Part shown: piece by piece, positions 51,367 through 60,610 of the stretch
Layout: each line of letters begins with the position of its first letter
Numbering within the stretch: the stretch's first letter is position 1
NCBI GenBank assembly: GCA_964244885.1
Contig: CAXTKD010000005.1
Coordinates: forward strand, 124,001-188,000
Reading direction: 5' to 3'
DNA length: 64,000 bases
From: CAXTKD01 sp964244885
GTDB taxonomy: Bacteria > Pseudomonadota > Alphaproteobacteria > Sphingomonadales > Sphingomonadaceae
Program-made: the position numbers and the translations under genes
Notes under the pieces: model-generated
Told to the model about the DNA's origin: nothing
Database searches by the model: none
What the model saw: only the letters and a program-made list of their open reading frames with translations

Positions 51367-51765
51367 ATGGCCGACGAGCAGGCGAACGACGCGGCCGATG
51401 ACGAGGAGCTGATCTTCGACGACCGCCGCACGCCGCGCGCGCAGGTGGCGATGCCGGGTGCTGTGGCGCATTCGGGCGAAAGCTATCCCTGCCGCATCGT
51501 CGACCTGTCGGCCGGCGGCTGCCGCGCCGAGGTCGACGTCGAGTTCGCGCCTGGAATGCCGGTGCACGTCGAGCTTGGCGAGCACGGCCGCTTCCCGGCG
51601 GTGGTGATCTGGAGCGAGGGCAAGGTGACGGGACTCGCCTTCGCGGAGAGCGTCGGCCAGACGCTGGCGCGGCTGGGGCCGACCGCGGTGGCGCTGGGGC
51701 TTATCTCGTCCGAACCGGGAAGCGACGGCGATACCGGCGTGCCCAAGCTCGTGGACCCGACTTGA
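51367..51765 (+). CDS. PilZ-domain protein
   Basis: A putative c-di-GMP-binding protein of 132 residues. An N-terminal acidic tail (ADEQANDAADDEELIFDD) precedes the PilZ signature RRTPRAQV (RxxxR-like) and VDLSAGGCRAEV (D/NxSxxG). The rest forms a small beta barrel. It shares a four-base TTGA overlap with the next gene. Which process it controls is not visible, but single-domain PilZ proteins often modulate motility or polysaccharide synthesis. Confidence 0.85.
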   Translation: MADEQANDAADDEELIFDDRRTPRAQVAMPGAVAHSGESYPCRIVDLSAGGCRAEVDVEFAPGMPVHVELGEHGRFPAVVIWSEGKVTGLAFAESVGQTLARLGPTAVALGLISSEPGSDGDTGVPKLVDPT

Positions 51766-52208
51766 GCGCGCATTTTCGCGGGCTCGAGGCGTTGTATGCG
51801 GCGGCGCCGATTAACGCGCTGTTCGCCTCCAGCCTGACGGTCGAGGGCCAGGGCCGGACGCGCATCCGCTTCGACATCGGCCCCGAGCATTTCCACGCCG
51901 CCGGCGCGCTCCACGGCACGGTCTATTTCAAGATGCTCGACGACGCCGCCTTCTACGCGGCGAACAGCATGGTCGAGGACATGTTCGTGCTGACCACCGC
52001 CTTCAACATCCTGCTGACCCGCCCGGTGAAGGCCGGGCCGCTGACCGCCGAGGGGCGCTGGGTGAGCGGGCAGCGGCGGGTGCTGATCGCCGAAAGCTGG
52101 CTGACTGACGCCGAGGGGGAGGAAGTCGGGCGCGGCACCGGCACCTTCCTGCGCTCGCGCATCGCGTTGTCGTCGCTTGACGCCTATGCGGCGGCCGTTC
52201 CCGGGTGA
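51762..52208 (+). CDS. PaaI-family hotdog thioesterase
   Basis: A 148-residue hotdog-fold protein. HAAGALHGTVYFKMLDDAAF is the PaaI signature with the HGG-like loop (here LHGTV), followed by TTAFNILLTRPVKAGPLTAE and AESWLTDAEGEEVGRGTGTF. It probably hydrolyses an acyl-CoA. The start is TTG overlapping the PilZ stop (TTGA); its stop overlaps the DUF1491 GTG start. Confidence 0.87.
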   Translation: MSAHFRGLEALYAAAPINALFASSLTVEGQGRTRIRFDIGPEHFHAAGALHGTVYFKMLDDAAFYAANSMVEDMFVLTTAFNILLTRPVKAGPLTAEGRWVSGQRRVLIAESWLTDAEGEEVGRGTGTFLRSRIALSSLDAYAAAVPG

Positions 52209-52540
52209 GCCGGCTGACGACCCGGTTGCGGGTCGACGCGATGATCCGGCGGGCCCAGAGCGAAGGCGGCTTCGCGACGGTGCTGGTCCACGGCGACGAT
52301 TCGGCGGGCAGCCTGATCCTCGTTCTGGCGCGACGAGACGGCGGGCAAACGGCGCTGGCGCGCACCCTGGCCGCGTCCGGCTATGCCTGGACGCCGGCCG
52401 CCGAACAGCCGGCGGGAACCTACGGGATCATCGACGAATACGTCGCGCGGCAGCGCCGCTACGACCCCGATCTGTGGGTTCTGGAGCTGGATATCGCCGA
52501 TGCAGAACGGTTCGTCGCCGAATCGAGCGGCGGCGATTGA
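52205..52540 (+). CDS. DUF1491 family protein
   Basis: A 111-residue protein of the alphaproteobacterial DUF1491 family: RLTTRLRVDAMIRRAQSEGG, TVLVHGDDSAGSLILVLAR, and the C-terminal YVARQRRYDPDLWVLELDIA with a terminal ERFVAE. Function unknown; a small alpha/beta fold is likely. GTG start with GTGA overlap, third gene in the PilZ-thioesterase-DUF1491 unit. Confidence 0.87.
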   Translation: MSRLTTRLRVDAMIRRAQSEGGFATVLVHGDDSAGSLILVLARRDGGQTALARTLAASGYAWTPAAEQPAGTYGIIDEYVARQRRYDPDLWVLELDIADAERFVAESSGGD

Positions 52541-52709
52541 CCCTGTGGGACCGGCCGATCATTAACCCTTTCATCTAGGGAAGGTTGCATCCGAACCGGG
52601 GTTTTTTCGGATTTTGCAGCCAGTCGGCAAACGATGTCGCGACCGCGTACCACGGGCTCCTCCAAGCCCGCGCTCGCGATCTTGTCTGCCGCATGTGGGT
52701 TGGGTTTTG

Positions 52710-53333
52710 ATGATTCGTTCGGTTCACGTCGCGCTGGCGGCGGCTTCTCTTCTGCTGGTCGCGGGAGGAACGGCGTACGCCCAGATGGACGAGACCGCGA
52801 CGAATGAGTTGCCGCTTCACACCGCGTCCTATACCAATTTCACGCCCGCGCCGGCGCTCGGCGAGGATGACGCGGTCGCCGATACCGCCACCGCCGCGCC
52901 GCAAGCCGCGCCCGAGTCGCTCCGCGAGCTGGTCGACGCGATCGTCGCGCTCCCCTCGATCGAGCTGACCGACGACGTCCGCTGCCTCGCCACAGCGGTC
53001 TATTTCGAATCGAAGGGCGAGCCGATCGAAGGCCAGCTCGCGGTCGCCCAGGTCATCATGAACCGGGTCGAGAGCGGCCGCTACGCCGCCAACAGCTGCG
53101 GCGTCATCCACCAGGCCGGCCAGTTCAGCTTCGTCCGCGACGGGCGAACCGACCGCGTCGGCGACAACCGCCAGTGGCGGATCGCGCAGGCCGTGGCGGT
53201 GATCGCCGCGACCCGCAACTGGAAAGAGATCGTCGGCGACGCCACGGCCTTCCACGCCACCCGCGTCGCGCCGAAATGGGCGATGAAGAAGGTCAGCCGC
53301 ATCGGCAACCACGTCTTCTACGCGGCGCGCTGA
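52710..53333 (+). CDS. SleB-like cell-wall hydrolase
   Basis: A 207-residue exported protein with signal peptide (MIRSVHVALAAASLLLVAGG through TAYA). After a low-complexity region of about 70 residues comes the Hydrolase_2/SleB domain: CLATAVYFESKGEPIEGQLA with the catalytic Glu, VAQVIMNRVESGRY, CGVIHQAGQFSF and ATAFHATRVAPKWAMKK. It probably acts as a lytic transglycosylase-type enzyme in peptidoglycan remodelling. The 169-base gap upstream should hold its promoter, but none was pinned down. Confidence 0.9.
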   Translation: MIRSVHVALAAASLLLVAGGTAYAQMDETATNELPLHTASYTNFTPAPALGEDDAVADTATAAPQAAPESLRELVDAIVALPSIELTDDVRCLATAVYFESKGEPIEGQLAVAQVIMNRVESGRYAANSCGVIHQAGQFSFVRDGRTDRVGDNRQWRIAQAVAVIAATRNWKEIVGDATAFHATRVAPKWAMKKVSRIGNHVFYAAR

Positions 53334-53339
53334 TCCGGG

Positions 53340-53352
53340 GCGGCAAAGCCGC
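53340..53352. terminator. Short hairpin after the cell-wall hydrolase gene
   Basis: GCGGCAAAGCCGC lies seven bases after the stop codon and is followed by TTCCGTTCCTCTCCTGTTCT, a T-containing tail. It is a plausible intrinsic terminator, and its core GGCAAAGCC recalls the family E hairpins. Confidence 0.5.
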
Positions 53353-53386
53353 TTCCGTTCCTCTCCTGTTCTGATATCCTCGGCTG

Positions 53387-53860
53387 ATGGCGAGTCTCGC
53401 GCAGCATGAACCCCCGGTCGTCGCCGCCAACGTGGCGCGCGGCGTTGGGCGGCTGTTTCACCGTGCCGCCGCGGCGACGCTTTGCGAGGTGCCGCTCGGC
53501 AACGGGCGCCGTGCCGACGTGGTGGCGCTCGACGAAATGGGGCGGCTGACCATCGTCGAAATCAAGGTGTCGGCCGCCGACCTGCGCGGCGACTCAAAGT
53601 GGCGCGATTACCTGCTCTACTGCGACCGTTTCTTCTGGGCGGTGCCGCCGTGCCTCGCCCACCTGCTCGACGCGGAGTGTTTCGAGCCCGAATGCGCAGG
53701 GGTGATCGTCGCCGACCGCTACGACGCCTGCGTGGTGCGCGAGGCGAGCTGGACGCTGCTCAACGCCGCCCGGCGGAAGGCGGAAACCTTGCGCTTCGCA
53801 CGGCGCGCGGCGCAGCGGCTGCTGTGGTTGAACGACCCGCATTGCGAGGAAAGCGGATAG
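53387..53860 (+). CDS. mmcB: MmcB family DNA repair protein
   Basis: A 157-residue nuclease-fold protein. The PD-(D/E)XK-like core is visible: RRADVVALDEMGRLTIVEIK (Asp, then ExK), KVSAADLRGDSKWRDYLLYC and DRFFWAVPP, then a C-terminal region ending AAQRLLWLNDP. In Caulobacter MmcB is a damage-inducible factor associated with mutagenesis. It stands alone here. No LexA-type box was recognised upstream. Confidence 0.9.
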   Translation: MASLAQHEPPVVAANVARGVGRLFHRAAAATLCEVPLGNGRRADVVALDEMGRLTIVEIKVSAADLRGDSKWRDYLLYCDRFFWAVPPCLAHLLDAECFEPECAGVIVADRYDACVVREASWTLLNAARRKAETLRFARRAAQRLLWLNDPHCEESG

Positions 53861-53965
53861 ATCGTTGCGCGGGCGCTGAGCCGTTCGTCGCAAAATTGCT
53901 TAAACCCGGCTTGCCAAGGCCGTCCTGACATCTGAAGCTGCACACTTCGGACTGGGCGGGGGCCT

Positions 53966-54625
53966 ATGCTGAGAACGATATTGTTGAGCGCGCTGCTGCT
54001 TGCCGCGCCCGTGAAGGCGGGGCTGTTCGGCAGCGCCGAATATGCCCGCGAGAGCGGCCCACCCTCCGACAGCTGGCGCGCGATGATGGCGCGGACCGCG
54101 GCCCCCGGCTGCGCGCCGGTCGAGACCGCGATGCGGCCCTTCCCCGACGTGGCGCCAGCCGGCTACGCGCCGCTCCGCCAGATCAGCGGCTGCGGGCATC
54201 AGGCGTTCGACGCATGGCGGCTGGTCGCCAGGCTGAGCGCCGAGGCGCTTCCCGCCCGGCTCATCGAGGTCAACGCAGCCGTCAACCGAGTCACCTATAT
54301 CGAGGACCGCGCCAATTACGGCGTCGAGGATTATTGGGCGAGCCTCGACCAATTCCTGGCGCGCGGCGGCGACTGCGAGGATTTCGCGATCGCCAAGTAC
54401 ATGCTGCTCCGCCGCTCTGGCGTGCCGGCCGAGGCGATGCGAGTCGTCGTCGTCCGCGACGTGGCGCTGGCGACCAGCCACGCCATCCTCGCGGTGACGG
54501 TCGCGGGCAAGGCCTATATCCTCGACAACCAGGCCCCGAGCGTGAAGCCCGCCGCCGAGGTTGTCCGCTACCAGCCCGTCTATTCGATCAACGAGACGGG
54601 CTGGTGGCTGCACATGCCGCAATAG
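53966..54625 (+). CDS. Periplasmic transglutaminase-like cysteine peptidase
   Basis: A 219-residue exported protein of the bacterial transglutaminase-like cysteine proteinase (LapG-like) group. Signal peptide MLRTILLSALLLAAPVKA. The catalytic triad is Cys137 in ARGGDCEDFAIAKY, His172 in ATSHAILAVTV and Asp187 in AYILDNQAPSV. LapG relatives cleave surface adhesins under c-di-GMP control. No LapD-like gene is nearby. The gene ends one base from the stop of the convergent GST gene. Confidence 0.9.
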   Translation: MLRTILLSALLLAAPVKAGLFGSAEYARESGPPSDSWRAMMARTAAPGCAPVETAMRPFPDVAPAGYAPLRQISGCGHQAFDAWRLVARLSAEALPARLIEVNAAVNRVTYIEDRANYGVEDYWASLDQFLARGGDCEDFAIAKYMLLRRSGVPAEAMRVVVVRDVALATSHAILAVTVAGKAYILDNQAPSVKPAAEVVRYQPVYSINETGWWLHMPQ

Positions 54626-54626
54626 A

Positions 54627-55280
54627 TCAGCCGGCGGCCTGCCGCTCGGTGAACACCGCTAGCTGCGCCGCGAAGGCGCGCTGGTAGGCCGGGCGCGCTT
54701 CGCCGCGCGCGACGTAGGCGGCGAGATTCGGATATTCCGCCACCAGCCCGGATCGTTCGGCACGGCGGAGAACCGTCACCATCAGGAGGTCGGCGGCGCT
54801 GAAGCCCCCTTCGAGCCATTCGGCGTCGCCAAGCCAGGCCGAGAGCTCGCCCAGCCGGATGCGCACCCGCTCCTCGATCAGCGGCAGGCGCGCCTCGCTC
54901 CAGCTCTTGTCGTGCTCGACCACCTTGGCGAAGCCGAGATCGACGATCGGCGGCTCTACGGTGTTGAGCGCGGCGAACATCCAGGTGATGGCGCGCGCCC
55001 GGGCGTTCGCGTCCCCGGGCAGCAGCCCCGGGTGGCGCTCCGCGATGTGGAGCACGATTGCGCCCGATTCAAACAGCGCGAGGTCGCCCTCCCCATAGGC
55101 CGGAATCTGCCCGAACGGCTGGGCTACGCGATAGGCAGGCGTCTTCATCTCGGCGAACGAGACCAGGCGGACGTCGTACGGCAGGCCGACCTCCTCGAGC
55201 GCCCAGCGAACCCGCATGTCGCGCGCCAGTCCCTGGCCGCGATCGGGTGAGGCCTCGAAGGCTGTGATGGTGATCGTCAC
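54627..55280 (-). CDS. Glutathione S-transferase family protein
   Basis: A 217-residue protein with the thioredoxin-like N-terminal domain (ITAFEASPDRGQGLARDMRV, FGQIPAYGEGDLALFESGAI with the cis-Pro and Glu-Ser glutathione-binding pair) and an alpha-helical C-terminal domain (GLPYDVRL, then WLEGGFSAADLLMVTVLRRA). Reaction and substrate are unknown. Start GTG with weak upstream site. Confidence 0.87.
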   Translation of the reverse strand: MTITITAFEASPDRGQGLARDMRVRWALEEVGLPYDVRLVSFAEMKTPAYRVAQPFGQIPAYGEGDLALFESGAIVLHIAERHPGLLPGDANARARAITWMFAALNTVEPPIVDLGFAKVVEHDKSWSEARLPLIEERVRIRLGELSAWLGDAEWLEGGFSAADLLMVTVLRRAERSGLVAEYPNLAAYVARGEARPAYQRAFAAQLAVFTERQAAG

Positions 55281-55290
55281 GCCTACACTC

Positions 55291-55818
55291 TTAGCGAGGC
55301 GAACGCTTCGCCAGGATGCGCTGCAGCGTGCGCCGGTGCATCTTCAGCCGCCGCGCGGTCTCCGAGACGTTGCGGTCGCAGAGTTCATAGACGCGCTGGA
55401 TATGCTCCCAGCGGACGCGGTCGGCGGACATCGGCTCGGGCGGGGCGGCGGGCTTCTCGCCGGGCTCGGCGGTGAGCGCGCGGACGATGTCCTCGGGATC
55501 GGCGGGCTTCGCCAGGTAGTCGACCGCGCCGGCCTTCACCGCGGCGACCGCGGTCGCGAGGTTGCCGTAGCCGGTGAGCATGACGATCCGCACGTCGGGG
55601 CGAAGCGCGCGAAGCTCGGCGACGAGGTCGAGGCCGTTGCCGTCCTCCAGCCGCAGGTCGACGATCGCGAAGGCGGGCTTCAGCGGCTTGGCGATCGTCC
55701 GCGCCTCGGCGAGGCTGGCGGCGGCGGTCACGGCGAAGCCCTTGCGCTCGAGCGTCACCGCCAGGCGCTGGCGGAAGGCGGCGTCGTCGTCGACGAGAAG
55801 CAAGGGCGCATCGGTCAT
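55291..55818 (-). CDS. regA: RegA/ActR/PrrA-family response regulator
   Basis: A 175-residue two-component regulator. Receiver: LLLVDDDAAFRQRLA, phosphorylation Asp54 in FAIVDLRLEDGNGLD, IVMLTGYGNLATAVAAVKAG and the Lys in DYLAKPADPE. A proline-rich linker precedes the Fis-like HTH (CDRNVSETARRLKMHRRTLQ). This is the family that controls photosynthesis, CO2 fixation and respiration genes according to redox state. It follows the kinase gene after 13 bases. Confidence 0.93.
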   Translation of the reverse strand: MTDAPLLLVDDDAAFRQRLAVTLERKGFAVTAAASLAEARTIAKPLKPAFAIVDLRLEDGNGLDLVAELRALRPDVRIVMLTGYGNLATAVAAVKAGAVDYLAKPADPEDIVRALTAEPGEKPAAPPEPMSADRVRWEHIQRVYELCDRNVSETARRLKMHRRTLQRILAKRSPR

Positions 55819-55831
55819 CGGGGTGCTTCCT

Positions 55832-57109
55832 TCAAAGTGCGGGCGGGGTAGGCCCGATCAGGCCGTTCCGCCAGCGGATTTCAACACGCGCGCCGCCGTC
55901 ATCCTCGGCATTGGCGAAGCGGACGCGGCCGCCGGTGCGCTCGATGAGGGTGGTCGCGATGAAGATGCCGAGGCCGGTGCCGCCTGCCCTCGACCGCGAC
56001 GGCCCGAGCGCCGGCTCGCCGAGATGCGGGAGCAGCGCCGCGTCGAAGCCGGGACCGTCGTCGGCGATCAGGATCGCGAGGTCGCCGTCGGATTCAGCGG
56101 ACAGCGTGACACGGGTCAGGGCATGGCGGACCGCGTTGTCGAGCAGGTTGGACAGGCCGTGCAGCAGCTCGGGCGATCGCGGCACCTCGACATCGGGCGC
56201 CGTGGCGACGACGACAGGCACCCGGGCGGCGGCAAACGGCTGCGCGATCTCGTGGAGGAGCGCAGTCAGCGGGAGCTGGGGAAAGGGCTCGTCGGCCTCG
56301 GCACGGCGCGCGAGATCGGCGAGGATGGCGCGGCTGCGGGCCACCTCAGCGCTTAAGAGGCGGATGTCGTCGCCGAAGTCGGGGTCGTTGCCGAGCGCGT
56401 CCTCAAGGTCGTGCGCGACGAGCGCGATGGTGCCGAGCGGGCCGCCGAGCTCGTGCGCCGCGGCGGCGGCGAGCGAGCCGAGCGCCGACATCTTGGTCTC
56501 GCGCTCCAGCGCGCCTTGCGTCGCGAACAGCGCGCTCGCCCGGTTGCGCGCCTCCGCCGACAGCCGCCCGACGTAGACCGCGAGGAAGGTCATGCCGAGG
56601 CCGATCGCTGCGAACAGGCCGACGCGGTAGATGTCGTGCATCGGCGGCTCGTCCTCCGCCCACGGCAGCGGCAGCGCGAGCTGCTCCAGCGCCAGCAGCA
56701 GGAGCAGCGCGGCGGCGAGGAGCAGCAGGGTCTCCCGGCGCGACACCAGCGTCGCGGCGACGGTCACCGGCACGAGCAGCAGCACCGCGAACGGATTGGC
56801 GAGGCCGCCGGTCAGGAACAGCAGGACGCTCAGCTGGACGAGGTCGAAGCCGAGGTGGAACAGCGACCCGCCGCCGTCGAGCCGCGCGCGGCGGGCATAG
56901 AGCGTCGAAAGCCCGAGGTTGAGCAGGATGCTCGCGGCGACGGTGGCGAGCGCCGGCGCCCACGGTAGCGGATAGCCGAGATAGAGCCCGACGAAGCCGA
57001 GCGTCGCGAGCTGCCCGAGGATCGCGATCCAGCGCAGGCCGACGAGCGTGCGGACGCGAACCCCCGGCGGGTCGAGCGCGACCGGCGCGAACAGGGCGAC
57101 GGGCTTCAT
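55832..57109 (-). CDS. regB: RegB/ActS/PrrB-family sensor histidine kinase lacking cysteine
   Basis: A 425-residue membrane kinase. Six predicted helices span residues 20-180; the quinone-sensing heptapeptide GGLANPF is at 101-107. The phosphorylation site is His219 in AAAAHELGGPLGTIALV. Then come N box HGLSNLLDNAVRHAL and G boxes IADDGPGFD and GGTGLGIFIAT. In studied RegB proteins a reactive Cys in the redox box also inhibits the kinase, but this sequence contains no cysteine at all, so sensing would have to rely on quinone. It is upstream of regA in one unit. Confidence 0.92.
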   Translation of the reverse strand: MKPVALFAPVALDPPGVRVRTLVGLRWIAILGQLATLGFVGLYLGYPLPWAPALATVAASILLNLGLSTLYARRARLDGGGSLFHLGFDLVQLSVLLFLTGGLANPFAVLLLVPVTVAATLVSRRETLLLLAAALLLLLALEQLALPLPWAEDEPPMHDIYRVGLFAAIGLGMTFLAVYVGRLSAEARNRASALFATQGALERETKMSALGSLAAAAAHELGGPLGTIALVAHDLEDALGNDPDFGDDIRLLSAEVARSRAILADLARRAEADEPFPQLPLTALLHEIAQPFAAARVPVVVATAPDVEVPRSPELLHGLSNLLDNAVRHALTRVTLSAESDGDLAILIADDGPGFDAALLPHLGEPALGPSRSRAGGTGLGIFIATTLIERTGGRVRFANAEDDGGARVEIRWRNGLIGPTPPAL

Positions 57110-57162
57110 GGCCGCAACCCTAACCGGTCAGCGGCGAGGGTGCGACAGTCGATTGGTCGCAG

Positions 57163-58632
<1,470 letters not shown>

Positions 58633-58640
58633 TTCTCTCC

Positions 58641-58707
58641 GTCACCCCGGCGAAAGCCGGGACCCAGCTCGACCGACCGTCTGGGTCCCGGCTTTCGCCG
58701 GGATGAC
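58641..58707. repeat. Family D palindromic repeat
   Basis: GTCACCCCGGCGAAAGCC then GGGACCCAG, a 13-base loop, and CTGGGTCCCGGCTTTCGCC then GGGATGAC form a near-perfect 27-base hairpin. This type of repeat is very common between genes in Alphaproteobacteria. It is the only copy noticed in this window. It separates the small antitoxin-like gene from the aldehyde dehydrogenase gene. Confidence 0.9.
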
Positions 58708-58726
58708 GGCTATTTTCTTATCAAGT

Positions 58727-58933
58727 TCAATCGCCGTATTGAGGCGGTGGGAGGGGGTGAGCCGTTCCCTTCGACAAAATCCACCGTTTGATAGCTTCAT
58801 GGCTATAGACGCGGCCTGCAGCGATGTCTTCGAACGCACGTTGATCAGCGGCGGCTTCAGCGGCTTCATCCCACGGACCAAAAATCGACGGCCTGTTGTC
58901 GAACGGAGGCAATCCTTTGTCCCGTTCAGTCAC
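58727..58933 (-). CDS. Small antitoxin-like protein, no toxin partner
   Basis: A 68-residue protein with a C-terminal AFEDIAAGRVYSHEAIKRWI, then LSKGTAHPLPPP; the form A-DIAAGR-V-HE-V-RWL--WGT is characteristic of antitoxins paired with RelE/ParE toxins. The N-terminus has FDNRPSIFGPWDEAAEAAAD. The GTG start overlaps the stop of the acetolactate synthase gene (GTGA). A toxin gene would be expected next on the same strand, but that space is filled by the family D repeat and the start of the aldehyde dehydrogenase gene. It may be a solitary antitoxin or remnant. Confidence 0.55.
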   Translation of the reverse strand: MTERDKGLPPFDNRPSIFGPWDEAAEAAADQRAFEDIAAGRVYSHEAIKRWILSKGTAHPLPPPQYGD

Positions 58934-60576
58934 AGCGCGGCGCTCACCTGCTTGATCTCGTTGTTGAGGATGCGGTCGTTGTCCGAATAGTCGATCGGAA
59001 CCTCGATCAGGTGGACGCCCTTGGCGTTCAGGCAGTCTGCGAGCAGGCCGGGGAGCATCTCGGCGCTCGTCACGCGGTGGCCGTGGGCGCCGTAGCTCTC
59101 GGCATATTTGACGAAATCCGGATTGCCGTAGGTCAGGCCCCAGTCCTTGAACCCCATGTTGGCCTGTTTCCACCGGATCATGCCGTAGCTGTTGTCGTTG
59201 AGGATGAGGACGACGAGATCGAGATTCAACCGGACAGCGGTTTCCATCTCCTGGCTGTTCATCATGAAGCCGCCGTCGCCGCAGATCGCCATCACCTTGC
59301 GGTCGGGATAGACCATCTTCGACGCCATCGCCGACGGCAGGCCCGCGCCCATCGTCGCCAGCGCATTGTCGAGAAGCACGGTGTTGGGCTGGTGCGCCGC
59401 ATAGTTGCGTGCGAACCAGATCTTGTAGACGCCGTTGTCGAGCGCGATGATTCCGTCGGACGGCATCGCGTCGCGAACCTGGTCGACAAGATATTGCGGG
59501 TAGATCGGGCAGCGCATGTCCTTCGCGCTGTCGCCGCGGTGCGCGATCTCCGCCTCGCGGGCCTTCATCATGCGGTCGAAGGTCCAATGCCCCTGCGGCA
59601 TGATCTCCTGCTTGATCTGCCAGATGGCGTTGCCGATGTCGCCGATCACCTCGATCTGCGGGAAGTAGACGGGATCGACCTCGGCCGAGCGGAAGTTGAC
59701 GTGGATCACCTCCGTCCCGCCCGATTTCATGAAGAACGGCGGCTTCTCGATGACGTCGTGGCCGATGTTGACAATGACGTCGGCGGCCTCGATCGCGCGG
59801 TGGACGAAATCGCCGGCGGAGAGCGCCGCGCAGCCGAGGAACTTCGGATGGCGCTCGTCGACGACGCCCTTGCCGAGCTGCGTCGTGACGAACGGGATGC
59901 CGGTCTTGTCGATCAGCTGCATCAGCATGCGGCTGGTCATCCGGCGGTTGGCGCCGGCGCCGATCACCAAGACCGGCGACTTCGCCGCCTCGATCCGCTT
60001 GACCGCGGCGCGGATCGCCTTGTCCTCGGGCACCGGACGGCGGCTGAGGCTGGCGGGGATCGGCTTGGAGTCGGTCTGCTCGTCGGCGATGTCCTCGGGG
60101 AATTCCAGATGGACCGCGCCGGGCTTCTCCTCCTCCGCGAGCCGGAACGCCTCGCGGATGCGCGACGGGATGTTGTCGGACGAGGCAAGCTGGTGGGTGT
60201 ATTTGGTGATCGGCCCCATCATCGCGACGACGTCGAGGATCTGGAAGCGGCCCTGCTTCGACTTCTTGATCGGCTTCTGGCCGGTGATCATCATCATCGG
60301 CATGCCGCCGAGATAGGCGTAGGCGGCGGCGGTGACGAAGTTGGTCGCGCCCGGCCCGAGCGTCGCGACGCAGACGCCCGCCTTGCCGGTGTGCCGGCCG
60401 TAGGTCGCCGCCATGAAGCCCGCGCCCTGCTCGTGCCGGGTCAGGATCAGCTCGATCTTGGTCGATCGCGACAGCGAATCGAGGAAATCCAGATTCTCCT
60501 CACCGGGAACGCCGAAGACATATTCGACCCCCTCGGCCTCGAGGCAGGCGACGAACAGGTCTGAGGCTTTGGTCAT
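58930..60576 (-). CDS. ThDP-dependent acetolactate synthase-like enzyme
   Basis: A 548-residue thiamine-diphosphate enzyme. Catalytic Glu in ILTRHEQGAGFMAATYGR, GVCVATLGPGATNFVTAAAY, the middle domain VLVIGAGANRRMTSR, and the ThDP motif CGDGGFMMNSQEMETAVRLN with NDNSYGMI. The FAD-associated RFDDR motif of biosynthetic acetohydroxyacid synthase large subunits is absent (NIGHDVIEKPPFF instead), pointing to the FAD-independent catabolic AlsS-like type or another pyruvate-acting enzyme. No small regulatory subunit is adjacent. It lies with the aldehyde dehydrogenase and glutamate dehydrogenase genes. Confidence 0.85.
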   Translation of the reverse strand: MTKASDLFVACLEAEGVEYVFGVPGEENLDFLDSLSRSTKIELILTRHEQGAGFMAATYGRHTGKAGVCVATLGPGATNFVTAAAYAYLGGMPMMMITGQKPIKKSKQGRFQILDVVAMMGPITKYTHQLASSDNIPSRIREAFRLAEEEKPGAVHLEFPEDIADEQTDSKPIPASLSRRPVPEDKAIRAAVKRIEAAKSPVLVIGAGANRRMTSRMLMQLIDKTGIPFVTTQLGKGVVDERHPKFLGCAALSAGDFVHRAIEAADVIVNIGHDVIEKPPFFMKSGGTEVIHVNFRSAEVDPVYFPQIEVIGDIGNAIWQIKQEIMPQGHWTFDRMMKAREAEIAHRGDSAKDMRCPIYPQYLVDQVRDAMPSDGIIALDNGVYKIWFARNYAAHQPNTVLLDNALATMGAGLPSAMASKMVYPDRKVMAICGDGGFMMNSQEMETAVRLNLDLVVLILNDNSYGMIRWKQANMGFKDWGLTYGNPDFVKYAESYGAHGHRVTSAEMLPGLLADCLNAKGVHLIEVPIDYSDNDRILNNEIKQVSAAL

Positions 60577-60610
60577 GCGGGTCGTTCCTTGAAGATCGGG
60601 CAGGGAAAGG

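Noticed and set aside
59011..60564. A 517-codon plus-strand frame opposite the acetolactate synthase-like gene
   Set aside because: Composition is typical of antisense translation of a GC-rich gene, and the minus-strand frame has all ThDP motifs.
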